From contig NW_027192659.1 of assembly GCF_949987515.2 (NCBI RefSeq), forward strand, positions 1,054,001 through 1,118,000: 64,000 nucleotides of DNA. Reading direction: 5' to 3'. The notes below the pieces were generated by a model. It was not told the origin of the DNA. It searched no databases and was given only the letters and a program-made list of their open reading frames with translations. The stretch is from Delphinus delphis. Its lineage: Eukaryota; Chordata; Mammalia; Artiodactyla; Delphinidae. A program made the position numbers and the translations under genes. Shown here in pieces: positions 1 to 9,472 of this stretch (its first letter is position 1; the number at the start of each line of letters is the position of its first letter).

Positions 1-185
1 GAATGTTGAACCCGAGTACCAGGGTACGAAAACTGAGACATATTTGAACACGTCTCCCGATCACATGGTTGATCATACTCTAGGTTCCACATGCATGTTT
101 TAGATGAAGGAAGAATACCTTAAACCTGGGTAGTTGAAAAACGTTGAATCGGTACCATGCAATATGACTTCAAAGGGTCTTCATT
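1..185 (-). mobile_element. L1 ORF2 remnant, most internal part (monomer 1)
   Basis: On the minus strand this aligns by eye with an internal part of mammalian L1 ORF2. The best anchors on the plus strand are 'gggtaccatgcaatatgac' (in other monomers) and 'atatttgaacacgtctccc', which match antisense L1 stretches recalled from cetartiodactyl genomes. It continues from the ORF2 segment at the end of the preceding monomer. It has no open frame and is heavily mutated. The alignment is weaker here than nearer the 3' UTR, so the boundary is approximate. Confidence 0.6.
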
Positions 186-215
186 TGCTCACGAACCTCT
201 CCAATCCTATCACTG
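186..215. other. Head-to-tail L1 junction (monomer 1)
   Basis: Here the internal truncation point of one L1 fragment meets the 3' UTR end of the neighbouring fragment. No poly(A)/poly(T) tract and no obvious target-site duplication remain. The equivalent position in any monomer is about 185-215 bp after its start, for example 1764-1794 in monomer 2. Placement is by eye to within about 20 bp. Confidence 0.5.
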
Positions 216-520
216 CTGCGTTTATGCCCCTGTACACATGCTTGATTCTCTTTTGGAGACATAGCAATCCATAGGTTTTAAGATAATTACTAGTCAGGTA
301 CATTCTTAGGCGTTTAATATGGGGTGTTGAGTCCATTTCGTTGAGCAAGGAGTAGCTCTTGTCTATTCCATATTTGGCTTAAGGAACTTTATCTGTGCTC
401 ATTTCAATCTCTGGTTTTATGCAGCACCCCAACTCACCTTTACCCTTAAGCAAGCATAAGTTGGTTTTCTAAATTTGAGACCCTGTTCTGTTCTGTAATT
501 CAGTTCCTGTGTAGCCAAGT
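216..520 (-). mobile_element. L1 3' UTR remnant (monomer 1)
   Basis: The reverse complement reads in order like the cetartiodactyl L1 3' UTR: a 'ctgtacacctga'-like block near 230, an 'ataacctataatgg'-like block near 280, a 'caaggacctactgtatagcac'-like block near 340-365, and the 'gacctaagtttgttttc'-type block near 455-490. Identity is moderate with several small indels. This order of landmarks, rather than any single match, is the evidence. The poly(A) signal and tail are not recognisable. Confidence 0.75.
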
Positions 521-1046
521 TTCCATTCTGTGTATTACTGATATCTTATGATGTTTCTTTTTCTGTGTGACTTATTTCAGTTAGAAACATCATACCTGAA
601 TCCACTCATTGTGCTGCTAAGGGCCTGATGACACAGATTTCATTGCTGCGTGATATTGCTTTGTAAGTAAATACCACAAATTCTTTATCCATTTTTCACT
701 TTCTGCGATGTTGAACTTGTACTGTAAACGAGGTTCTTGTAAACAGAGCCGTTCCAAACTTTGGGGTGGCTGTGTCTTTTTGATTTTAATTTCCCTAAGC
801 TATAGGACCATAAGTGGAAGTGCCCTAGGTTCTGTTGCTTTGTTTTTTAGATGTTTCAGGAAACCCCATACACTTCTCCCGAGTGGTTGTTGGCAATTTA
901 CATCCCGCCCATCAGCATAACAAGGCTCCCAGTTCTCCATGGCCTGTCCTGCCTTTCTGGATTTTACACTTTTTTCAGATGGCCCTTTTGACCAGGGGGA
1001 AGTGAGACTTCATTGTAGTGCAGATTTCCTTTGCAAGCATGCTTGG
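521..1046 (-). pseudogene. L1 ORF2 C-terminal remnant (monomer 1)
   Basis: Minus-strand remnant of the end of L1 ORF2, the reverse transcriptase/endonuclease protein. The ORF2 stop aligns near 521-523; many monomers keep a TAA there ('ttacattcc' on plus), while this copy has 'ttccattc'. Plus-strand landmarks 'cttctttatccat' (686 region), 'ttggggtggctgtgtcttt' (761-779) and 'gacttcattgtagt' (1006-1019) correspond to well-known antisense L1 sequence. Frameshifts and stops are frequent, so nothing is translated as ORF2. The palindrome interrupts it at 1047. Confidence 0.8.
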
Positions 1047-1118
1047 TTGGCCAAAAAGGGCGTATGCGTTTTTTCCTGAATATATTCAGGAAAAAACGCA
1101 TACGCCCTTTTTGGCCAA
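1047..1118. mobile_element. 72-bp perfect palindrome, mariner-like MITE (monomer 1, type copy)
   Basis: Two 36-bp arms with no loop, centred between 1082 and 1083. The left arm starts 'ttggccaaaaagggcgtatg' and the right arm is its exact reverse complement. It sits inside the ORF2 remnant, so it entered after the L1 fragment formed. The layout (terminal-inverted-repeat ends fused into a hairpin) and the 'ggttggccaaaaag' end match mariner-derived MITEs I recall from ruminants. The expected TA target duplication is not visible at the edges, and no transposase is present. Each arm carries two CpGs and a T6/A6 run. An origin by local inversion-duplication is the alternative. Confidence 0.65.
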
Positions 1119-1763
1119 GTGCATCATTGTGGACGTTCTGCCTCTTTTCCTATGCTTTCAATGCAATTCCAGTCTACCTCCTGAAATCGGTTTCCTGCAA
1201 TTCTGCCCCGCTTTCAATCCTCTTGGCAGCCTTACTTCAGTCTATTTTTGGACGATAGCTGTCATTTATAACTCTGCAGGTTTGTGAATTACAGTGCCCC
1301 TGAGCTCCTTTCTTCAACTCGCTTTCTTGTGACCTGGCCGCAACACCGCAGGATGTCTTAAGGCCCTAATCTGGTTCTGGCACGGCACGCTGAGCCTTCG
1401 GTTAATTCCTCTTCCTGGTGGGAAATGAGAGTTAAATTTGCCCATCCAGACACCTCCAGCTAGTCTCTCATTGGTTCTCGCTATTCCTGTTCATCTACCA
1501 CAGAAATTGCAAACTGGGCCAAACAGGAGGTTAAAGGGACTGACTCTCCAAGTCGGGAGAGTGTTAGTAAAGCGTCTGGAATGTTGCACCCGAGGACCAG
1601 GGGAGGAAAACTGAGACATATTTGAACACGTCTCCCGTTCACATGGTTGATCATACTTGGGTTCCACATGCATGTTTTAGCTGAAGGAAGAATACCTTAA
1701 ACCTGGAGAGTTAAGACCCGTGTAATGGGTACCATGCAATATGACTTCAAAGGGTCTTCATTT
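1119..1763 (-). pseudogene. L1 ORF2 remnant upstream of the palindrome (monomers 1-2)
   Basis: On the minus strand ORF2 similarity resumes after the palindrome and runs through the end of monomer 1 into monomer 2. Plus-strand anchors are 'tatttttggacgatagctgtc' type sequence near 1241-1262, 'gttctcgctattcct' near 1474-1488 and 'ctgggccaaacaggaggtt' near 1514-1532; each aligns in the right order with antisense L1 ORF2. Divergence is high and the frame is destroyed. This stretch makes the monomer almost entirely L1 rather than an L1 piece inside unknown DNA. Confidence 0.65.
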
Positions 1764-2377
1764 GCTCACCGAACCTCTCCAATCCTATCACTGCTGCATT
1801 TATGCCCCTGTACACATGCTTGATTCTCTTTCGGAGACATAGCAATCCATAGGTTGTAAGATACTTACTAGTCAGGTACATTCTTAGGCGTTTAATATGC
1901 GGTATTGAGTGCATTTCGTTGAGCAAGGAGTAGCTCTTGTCTATTCCATATTTGGCTTAAGGAACTTTATCTGTGCTCATTTCAATCTCTGGTTATATGC
2001 AGCACCCCAACTCACCTTTACCCTTAAGCAAGCATAAGTTGGTTTTCTAAATTTGAGACCCTGTTCTGTTCTGTAATTCAGTTCCTGTGTAGCCAAGTTT
2101 ACATTCCGTGTATTACTGATATCTTATGATGTTTCTTTTTCTGTGTGACTTATTTCAGTTAGAATCATCATACCTGAATCCACTCATTGTGCTGCTAAGG
2201 GCCTTGTGACACAGATTTCATTGCTGAGTGATATTGCTTTGTAAGTAAATACCACAACTTCTTTATCCATTTTTCACTTTCTGCGATGTTGAACTTGTAC
2301 TGTAAACGAGGTTCTTGTAAACAGAGCCGTTCGAAACTTTGGGGTGGCTGTGTCTTTTTGATTTTAATTTCCCTAAG

Positions 2378-2540
2378 CTATAGGACCATAAGTGGAAGTG
2401 CCCTAGGCTCTGTTGCTTTGTTTCTTAGATGTTTCAGGAAACACCATACACTTCTCCCAAGTGTCTGTTGACAATTTACATCCCGCCCATCAGCATAACA
2501 AGGCTCCCAGTTCTCCATGGCCTGTCCTGCCTTTCTGGAT
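2378..2540 (-). pseudogene. Readable L1 ORF2 trace (monomer 2)
   Basis: The minus-strand frame still gives RSVWCFLKHLRN followed, a few residues on, by PRALPLMVL. This has the layout of the conserved L1 ORF2 C-terminal segment (LW..VWRFLK.L, then a PAIPLLGI-like motif about 10 residues later). It is only part of a 102-codon frame whose first residues come from the palindrome, so it is a fossil, not a gene. Confidence 0.75.
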
Positions 2541-2625
2541 TTTACACTTTTTTCAGATGGCCCTTTTGACCGGGGGGGAAGTGAGACTTCATTGTAGTGC
2601 AGATTTCCTTTGCAAGCTTGCTTGG

Positions 2626-2697
2626 TTGGCCAAAAAGTGCGTATGCGTTTTTTCCTGAATATATTCAGGAAAAAACTCATACGCACTTTTTGGCCAA
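2626..2697. mobile_element. Palindrome with paired substitution (monomer 2)
   Basis: Left arm has 'aagtgcgt' where the common form has 'aagggcgt', and the right arm has the matching 'acgcactt', so pairing is kept. A second right-arm change ('aactcat' for 'aacgcat') is not matched. Only monomer 40 shares the paired state. Confidence 0.9.
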
Positions 2698-3158
2698 GTG
2701 CATCATTGTGGACGTTCTGCCTCTTTTCCTATGCTTTCAATGCAATTCCAGTCTACCTCCTGAAATCGGTTTCCTGCAATTCTGCCCCGCTTTCAAGTCC
2801 TCTTGGCAGCCTTACTTCAGTCTATTTTTGGACGATAGCTGTCATTTATAACTCTGCAGGTTTGTGAATTACAGTGCCCCTGAGCTCCTTTCTTCAACTC
2901 GCTTTCTTGTGACCTGGCGGCAACACCGCAGGTTGGCTTCAGGCCCTAATCTGGTTCCGGCCCGGCATGCTGAGCCTTTCGTTAATTCCTCTTCCTGGTG
3001 GGAAATGAGAGTTAAATTTGCCCGTGCAGACACCTCCAGCTAGCCTCTCATTGGTTCTCGCTATTCCTGTTCAACTTCCGCAGAAATTGCAAACTGGGCC
3101 AAACAGGAGGTTAAAGGGACTGACTCTCCAAGTCGGGAGAGTGTTAGTAAAGCGTCTG

Positions 3159-4737
3159 GAATGTTGCACCCGAGTACCAGGGGAGGAAAACTGAGACATA
3201 TTTGAACACGTCTCCCGTTCACATGGTTGATCATACTCTGGGTTCCACATGCATGTTTTAGCTGAAGGAAGAATACCTTAAACCTGGAGAGTTGAGACCC
3301 GTGTAATGGGTACCATGCAATATGACTTCAAAGGGTCTTCATGTGCTCACCGAACCTCTCCAATCCTATCACTGCTGCGTTTATGCCCCTGTACACACGC
3401 TTGATTCTCTTTTGGAGACATAGCAATCCATAGGTTTTAAGATACTTACTACTCAGGTACATTCTTAGGCGTTTAATATGGGGTGTTGAGTCCATTTCGT
3501 TGAGCAGGAGTAGCTCTTGTCTATTCCATATTTGGCTTAAGGAACTTTATCTGTGCTCATTTCAATCTCTGGTTTTATGCAGCGCCCCAACTCACCTTTC
3601 CCCTTAAGCAAGCATAAGTTGGTTTTCTAAATTTGAGACCCTGTTCTGTTTTGGAATGCAGTTCCTGTGTAGCCAAGTTTACATTCTGTGTATTAGTGAT
3701 ATCTTATGATGTTTCTTTTTCTGTGTGACTTATTTCAGTTAGAATCATCGTACCTGAATCCACTCATTATGCTGCTACGGGCCTGATGACATAGATTTCA
3801 TTGCTGAGTGATACTGCATTGTACGTAAGTACCAAAAGTTCTTTATCCATTTTTCACTTTCTGTGATATTGAACTTGTACAGTAAATGAGGTTCTTGTAA
3901 ATGGAGGCGTCCCAAACTTTGGGGTGGCTGTGTCTTTTTGATTTTAATTTCCCTAAGCTATAGGACCATAAGTGGAAGTGCCCTAGGCTCTGTTGCTTTG
4001 TTTTTTAGATGTTTCAGGAAACACCATACACTTCTCCTGAGTGTCTGTTGGCAATTTACATCCCGCCCATCAGCATAACAAGGCTCCCAGTTCTCCATGG
4101 CCTGTCCTGCCTTTCTGGATTTTACACTTTTTTCAGATGGCCCTTTTGACCGGGGGGAAGTGAGACTTCATTGTAGTGCAGATTTCCTTTGCAAGCTTGC
4201 TTGGTTGGCCAAAAAGGGCGTATGCGTTTTTTCCTGAATATATTCAGGAAAAAACGCATACGCCCTTTTTGGCCAAGTGCATCATTGTGGACGTTCTGCC
4301 TCTTTTCCTATGCTTTCAATGCAATTCCAGTCTACCTCCTGAAATGGGTTTCCTGCAATTCTGCCGCGCTTTCAAGTCCTCTTGGCAGCCTTACTTCAGT
4401 CTATTTTTGGACGATAGCTGTCATTTATAACTCTGCAGGTTTGTGAATTACAGTGCCCCTGAGCTCCTTTCTTCAACTCGCTTTCTTGTGACCTGGCCGC
4501 AACACCGCAGGATGGCTTCAGGCCCTAATCTGGTTCTGGCACGGCATGCTGAGCCTTTGGTTAATTCCTCTTCCTGGTGGGAAATGAGAGTTAAATTTGC
4601 CCGTCCAGACACATCCAGCTAGTCTCTCATTGGTTCTCGCTATTCCTGTTCATCTTCCGCAGAAATTGCAAACTGGGCCAAACAGGAGGTTAAAGGGACT
4701 GACTCTCCAAGTGGGGAGAATGTTAGTAAAGCGTCTG
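3159..4737. repeat. Satellite monomer 3 (class II)
   Basis: Length 1,579 bp. Palindrome 4205-4276, perfect. Class II markers (gatactgcattgtacg, gatattgaac) near 3810-3870, with private 'gtacagtaaatgagg' and 'aaatggaggcg'. One base of 'gagcaaggag' is missing near 3507. Confidence 0.95.
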
Positions 4738-6315
4738 GAATGTTGCACCCGAGTAACAGGGTACGAAAACTGAGACATATTTGAACACGTCTCCCGATCA
4801 CATGGTTGATCATACTCTAGGTTCCACATGCATGTTTTAGATGAAGGAAGAATACCTTAAACCTGGGTAGTTGAAACCCGTGGAATGGGTACCATGCAAT
4901 ATGACTTCAAAGGGTCTTCATTTGCTCACCAAACCTCTCCAACCCTATCAGTGCTGCGTTTATGCCCCTGTACACACGCTTGATTGTCTTTTGGAGACAT
5001 AGCAATCCATAGGTTTTAAGATACTTACTACTCAGGTACATTCTTAGGCGTTTAATATGGGGTGTTGAGTCCATTTCGTTGAGCAAGGAGTAGCTCTTGT
5101 CTATTCCATATTTGGCTTAAGGAACTTTATCTGTGCTCATTTCAATCTCTGGTTTTATGCAGCACCCCAACTCACCTTTACCCTTAAGCAAGCATAAGTT
5201 GGTTTTCTAAATTTGAGACCCTGTTCTGTTTTGGAATGCAGTTCCTGTGTAGCCAAGTTTACATTCCGTGTATTAGTGATATCTTATGATGTTTCTTTTT
5301 CTGTGTGACTTATTTCAGTTAGAATCATCGTACCTTAATCCACTCATTATGCTGCTACGGGCCTGATGAGATAGATTTCATTGCTGAGTGATACTGCATT
5401 GTATGTAAGTACCACAAGTTCTTTATCCATTTTACACTTTCTGCGATGTTGAACTTGTACTGTAAACGAGGTTCTTGTAAACGGAGGCGTCCCAAACTTT
5501 GGGGTGGCTGTGTCTTTTTGATTTTAATTTCCCTAAGCTATAGGACCATAAGTGGAAGTGCCCTAGGCTCTGTTGCTTTGTTTTTTAGATGTTTCAGGAA
5601 ACACCATACACTTCTCCCGAGTGGTTGTTGGCAATTTACATCCCGCCCATCAGCATAACAAGGCTCCCAGTTCTCAATGGCCTGTTGCCTTTCTGGATTT
5701 TACACTTTTTTCAGATGGCCCTTTTGACCAGGGGGAAGTGAGACTTCATTGTAGTACAGATTTCCTTTGCAAGCCTGCTTGGTTGGCCAAAAAGGGCGTA
5801 TGCGTTTTTTCCTGAATATATTCAGGAAAAAACGCATACGCCCTTTTTGGCCAAGTGCATCATTGTGGACGTTCTGCCTCTTTTCCTATGCTTTCAATGC
5901 AATTCCAGTCTACCTCCTGAAATCGGTTTCCTGCAATTCTGCCCCGCTTTCAAGTCCTCTTGGCAGCCTTACTTCAGTCTATTTTTGGACGATAGCTGTC
6001 ATTTATAACTCTGCAGGTTTGTGAATTACAGTGCCCCTGAGCTCGTTTCTTCAACTCGCTTTCTTGTGACCTGGCCGCAACACCGCAGGATGGCTTCAGG
6101 CCCTAATCAGGTTCCGGCACGGCACGCTGAGCCTTTGGTTATTTCCTCTTCCTGGTGGGAAATGAGAGTTAAATTTGCCCGTCAAGACACCTCCAGCTAG
6201 CCTCTCATTGGTTCTCGCTATTGCTGTTCATCTTCCGCAGAAATTGGAAACTGTGCCAAACAGGAGGTTAAAGGCGCTGACTCTCCAAGTGGGGAGAGTG
6301 TTAGTAAAGCGTCTG
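4738..6315. repeat. Satellite monomer 4 (class II/I mosaic)
   Basis: Length 1,578 bp. Palindrome 5783-5854, perfect. Class II at 5390-5420 (gatactgcattgta), then class I 'gatgttgaacttgtactg' at 5444-5461, then class II-like 'gaggcgtccc' at 5483. A two-base loss near 5684 (cctgttgcc for cctgtcctgcc) is shared with monomers 5 and 39. Confidence 0.95.
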
Positions 6316-7893
6316 GAATGTTGCACCCGAGTACAAGGGGAGGAAAACTGAGACATATTTGAACACGTCTCCCGATCACATGGTTGATCATACTCTAGGT
6401 TCCACATGCATGTTTTAGCTGAAGGAAGAATACCTAAAACCTGGGTAGTTGAAACCCGTGTAATGGGTACCATGCAATATGATTTCAAAGGTTCTTCATT
6501 TGCTCACCGAACCTCTCCAATCCTATCACTGCTGCGTTTATGCACCTGTACACATGCTTGATTCTCTTTCGGAGACATAGCAATCCATAGGTTTTAAGAT
6601 ACTTACTAGTCAGGTACATTCTTAGGCATTTAATATGCGGTGTTGAGTCCATTTCATTGAGCAAGGAGTAGCTCTTGTCTATTCCATATTTGGCTTAAGC
6701 AACTTTATCTGTGCTCATTTCAATCTCTGGTTTTATGCAGCACCCCAACTCACCTTTACCCTTAAGCAAGCATAAGTTTGTTTTCTAAATTTGAGACCCT
6801 GTTCTGTTCTGTAATTCAGTTCCTGTGTAGCCAAGTTTCCATTCCGTGTATTACTGATATCTTATGATGTTTCTTTTTCTGTGTGACTTATTTCAGTTAG
6901 AATCATCATACCTGAATCCACTCATTGTGCTGCTAAGGGCCTGATGACATAGATTTCACTGCTGAGTGATATTGCTTTGTAAGTGAATACCACAACTTCT
7001 TTATCCATTTTTCACTTTCTGCGATGTTGAACTTGTACTGTAAACGAGGTTCTTGTAAACAGAGCCGTTCGAAACTTTGGGGTGGCTGTGTCTTTTTGAT
7101 TTTAATTTCCCTATGCTATAGGACCATAAGTGGAAGTGCCCTAGGCTCTGTTGCTTTGTGTTTTAGATGTTTCAGGAAACACCATACACTTCTCCCAAGT
7201 GTCTGTTGGCAATTTACATCCCGCCCATCAGCATAACAAGGCTCCCAGTTCTCAAAGGCATGTTGCCTTTCTGGATTTTACACTTTTTTCAGATGGCCCT
7301 TTTGACCGGGGGGAAGTGAGACTTCATTGTAGTGCAGATTTCCTTTGCAAGCTTGCTTGGTTGGCCAAAAAGGGCGTATGCGTTTTTTCCTGAATATATT
7401 CAGGAAAAAACGCATACGCCCTTTTTGGCCAAGTGCATCATTGTGGACGTTCTGCCTCTTTTCCTATGCTTTCAATGCAATTCCAGTCTACCTTTTGAAA
7501 TCGGTTTCCTGCAATTCTGCCCCGCTTTCAAGTCCTCTTGGCAGCCTTACTTCAGTCTATTTTTGGACGATAGCTGTCATTTATAACTCTGCAGGTTTGT
7601 GAATTGCAGTGCCCCTGAGCTCCTTTCTTCAACTCGCTTTCTTGTGACCTGGCCACAACACCGCAGGATGGCTTAAGGCCCTAATCTGGTTCCGGCCCGG
7701 CATGCTGAGCCTTTGGTTAATTCCTCTTCCTGGTGGGAAATGAGAGTTAAATTTGCCCGTCCAGACACCTCCAGCTAGCCTCTCATTGGTTCTCGCTATT
7801 CCTGTTCATCTTCCGCAGAAATTGCAAACTGGGCCAAACAGGAGGTTAAAGGGACTGACTCTCCAAGTCGGGAGAGTGTTAGTAAAGCGTCTG
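6316..7893. repeat. Satellite monomer 5 (class I)
   Basis: Length 1,578 bp. Palindrome 7361-7432, perfect. Carries the two-base loss near 7262, 'ctcaaaggcatgttgcc' in place of the usual 'ctccatggcctgtcctgcc', and 'ccttttgaaat' at 7491-7501. Confidence 0.95.
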
Positions 7894-9472
7894 GAATGTT
7901 GCACCCGAGTACCAGGGGAGGAAAACTGAGACATATTTGAACACGTCTCCCGTTCACATGGTTGATCATACTCTGGGTTCCACATGCATGTTTTAGCTGA
8001 AGGAAGAATACCTTAAACCTGGAGAGTTGAGACCCGTGGAATGGGTACCATGCAATATGACTTCAAAGGGTCTTCATTTGCTCACTGAACCTCTCCAATC
8101 CTATCACTGCTGCGTTTATGCCCCTGTACACATGCTTGATTCTCTTTCGGAGACATAGCAATCCATAGGTTTTAAGATACTTACTAGTCAGGTACATTCT
8201 TAGGCGTTTAATATGCGGTGTTGAGTCCATTTCGTTGAGCAAGGAGTAGCTCTTGTCTATTCCATATTTGGCTTAAGGAACTTTATCTGTGCTCATTTCA
8301 ATCTCTGGTTTTATGCAGCACCCCAACTCACCTTTACCCTTAAGCAAGCATAAGTTGGTTTTCTAAATTTGAGACCCTGTTCTGTTCTGTAATTCAGTTC
8401 CTGTGTAGCCAAGTTTACATTCCGTGTATTACTGATATCTTATGATGTTTCTTTTTCTGTGTGACTTATTTCAGTTAGAATCATCATACTTGAATCCACT
8501 CATTGTGCTGCTAAGGGCCTGATGACACAGATTTCATTGCTGAGTGATATTGCTTTGTGAGTAAATACCACAACTTTTTAATCCATTTTTCACTTTCTGC
8601 GATGTTGAACTTGTACTGTAAACGAGGTTCTTGTAAACGGAGCCGTTCGAAACTTTGGGGTGGCTGTGTCTTTTTGATTTTAAATTCCCTAAGCTATAGG
8701 ACCATAAGTGGAAGTGCCCTAGGTTCTGTTGCTTTGTTTTTTAGATGTTTCAGGAAACACCATACACTTCTCCAGAGTGTTTGTTTGCAATTTACATCCC
8801 GCCCTTCAGCATAACAAGGCTCCCAGTTCTCCATGGCCTGTCCTGCCTTTCTGGATTTTACACTTTTTTCAAATGGCCCTTTTGACCGGGGGAAGTGAGA
8901 CTTCATTGTAGTGCAGATTTCCTTTGCAAGCTTGCTTGGTTGGCCAAAAAGGGCGTATGCGTTTTTTCCTGAATATATTCAGGAAAAAACGCATACGCCC
9001 TTTTTGGCCAAGTGCATCATTGTGGACGTTCGGCCTCTTTTCCTATGCTTTCAATGCAATTCCAGTCTACCTCCTGAAATCGGTTTCCTGCAATTCTGCC
9101 CCGCTTTCAAGTCCTCTTGGCAGCCTTACTTCAGTGTATTTTTGGACGATAGCTGTCATTTATAACTCTGCAGGTTTGTGAATTACAGTGCCCCTGAGCT
9201 CCTTTCTTCAACTCGCTTTCTTGTGACCTGGCCGCAACACCGCAGGATGGCTTCAGGCCCTAATCTGGTTCCGGCCCGGCATGCTGAGCCTTTGGTTAAT
9301 TCCTCTTCCTGGTGGGAAATGAGAGTTAAATTTGCCCGTTCAGAGACCTCCAGCTAGTCTCTCATTGGTTCTCGCTATTCCTGTTCATCTTCCGCAGAAA
9401 TTGCAAACTGGGCCGAACAGGAGGTTAAAGGGACTGACTCTCCAAGTCGGGAGAGTGTTAGTAAAGCGTCTG
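7894..9472. repeat. Satellite monomer 6 (class I)
   Basis: Length 1,579 bp. Palindrome 8940-9011, perfect. The class I marker is slightly altered (gctttgtgagtaaat). The right part resembles the A monomers that follow, including 'ttcagagacctcc' and 'gggccgaacagg'. Holds the best-preserved ORF2 trace. Confidence 0.95.
8694..8906 (-). pseudogene. Best-preserved L1 ORF2 trace in the array (monomer 6)
   Basis: A 70-codon minus-strand frame contains QTLWRSVWCFLKHLKN followed closely by PRALPLMVL. The order and spacing match the C-terminal region of L1 ORF2, where an LW..VWRFLK.L segment precedes a PAIPLLGI-type motif. Upstream residues (SRKAGQAMENWEPC) fall where ORF2 has its Cys/His-rich stretch but keep little of it. 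Start and stop codons are accidental. This is the strongest protein-level support for the L1 origin of the monomer. No function is expected. Confidence 0.8.

Larger units (their letters stand above)
1..1578. repeat. Satellite monomer 1 (class I), reference unit
   Basis: Length 1,578 bp. Palindrome at 1047-1118, perfect. Class I marker (tattgctttgtaag) near 654-668. Private changes include a scrambled stretch at about 136-152, a one-base loss near 192 (gctcacgaacc) and 'aagcatgc' just before the palindrome. It is one of the more diverged copies, like the other monomers near the left side of the window. Confidence 0.95.
1579..3158. repeat. Satellite monomer 2 (class I)
   Basis: Length 1,580 bp. 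Palindrome 2626-2697 carries a paired change in both arms plus one unpaired change. 'cgaggaccagggg' replaces the usual 'cgagtaccag' at its start. A readable ORF2 trace lies at 2378-2540 on the minus strand. Confidence 0.95.

Noticed and set aside
1047..1118. Palindrome as a bacterial-type transcription terminator
   Set aside because: The T run is inside the stem and not after it, the DNA is mammalian satellite, and there is no gene upstream.
1018..1287. Recurrent 84-89 codon plus-strand frames (MQISFA..., MQACLVG...) in nearly every monomer, and similar 70- and 86-codon frames
   Set aside because: They overlap each other in different frames, span the palindrome, lie antisense to the L1 remnant, and their conservation is explained by repeat homogenisation. 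No protein family is recognisable.
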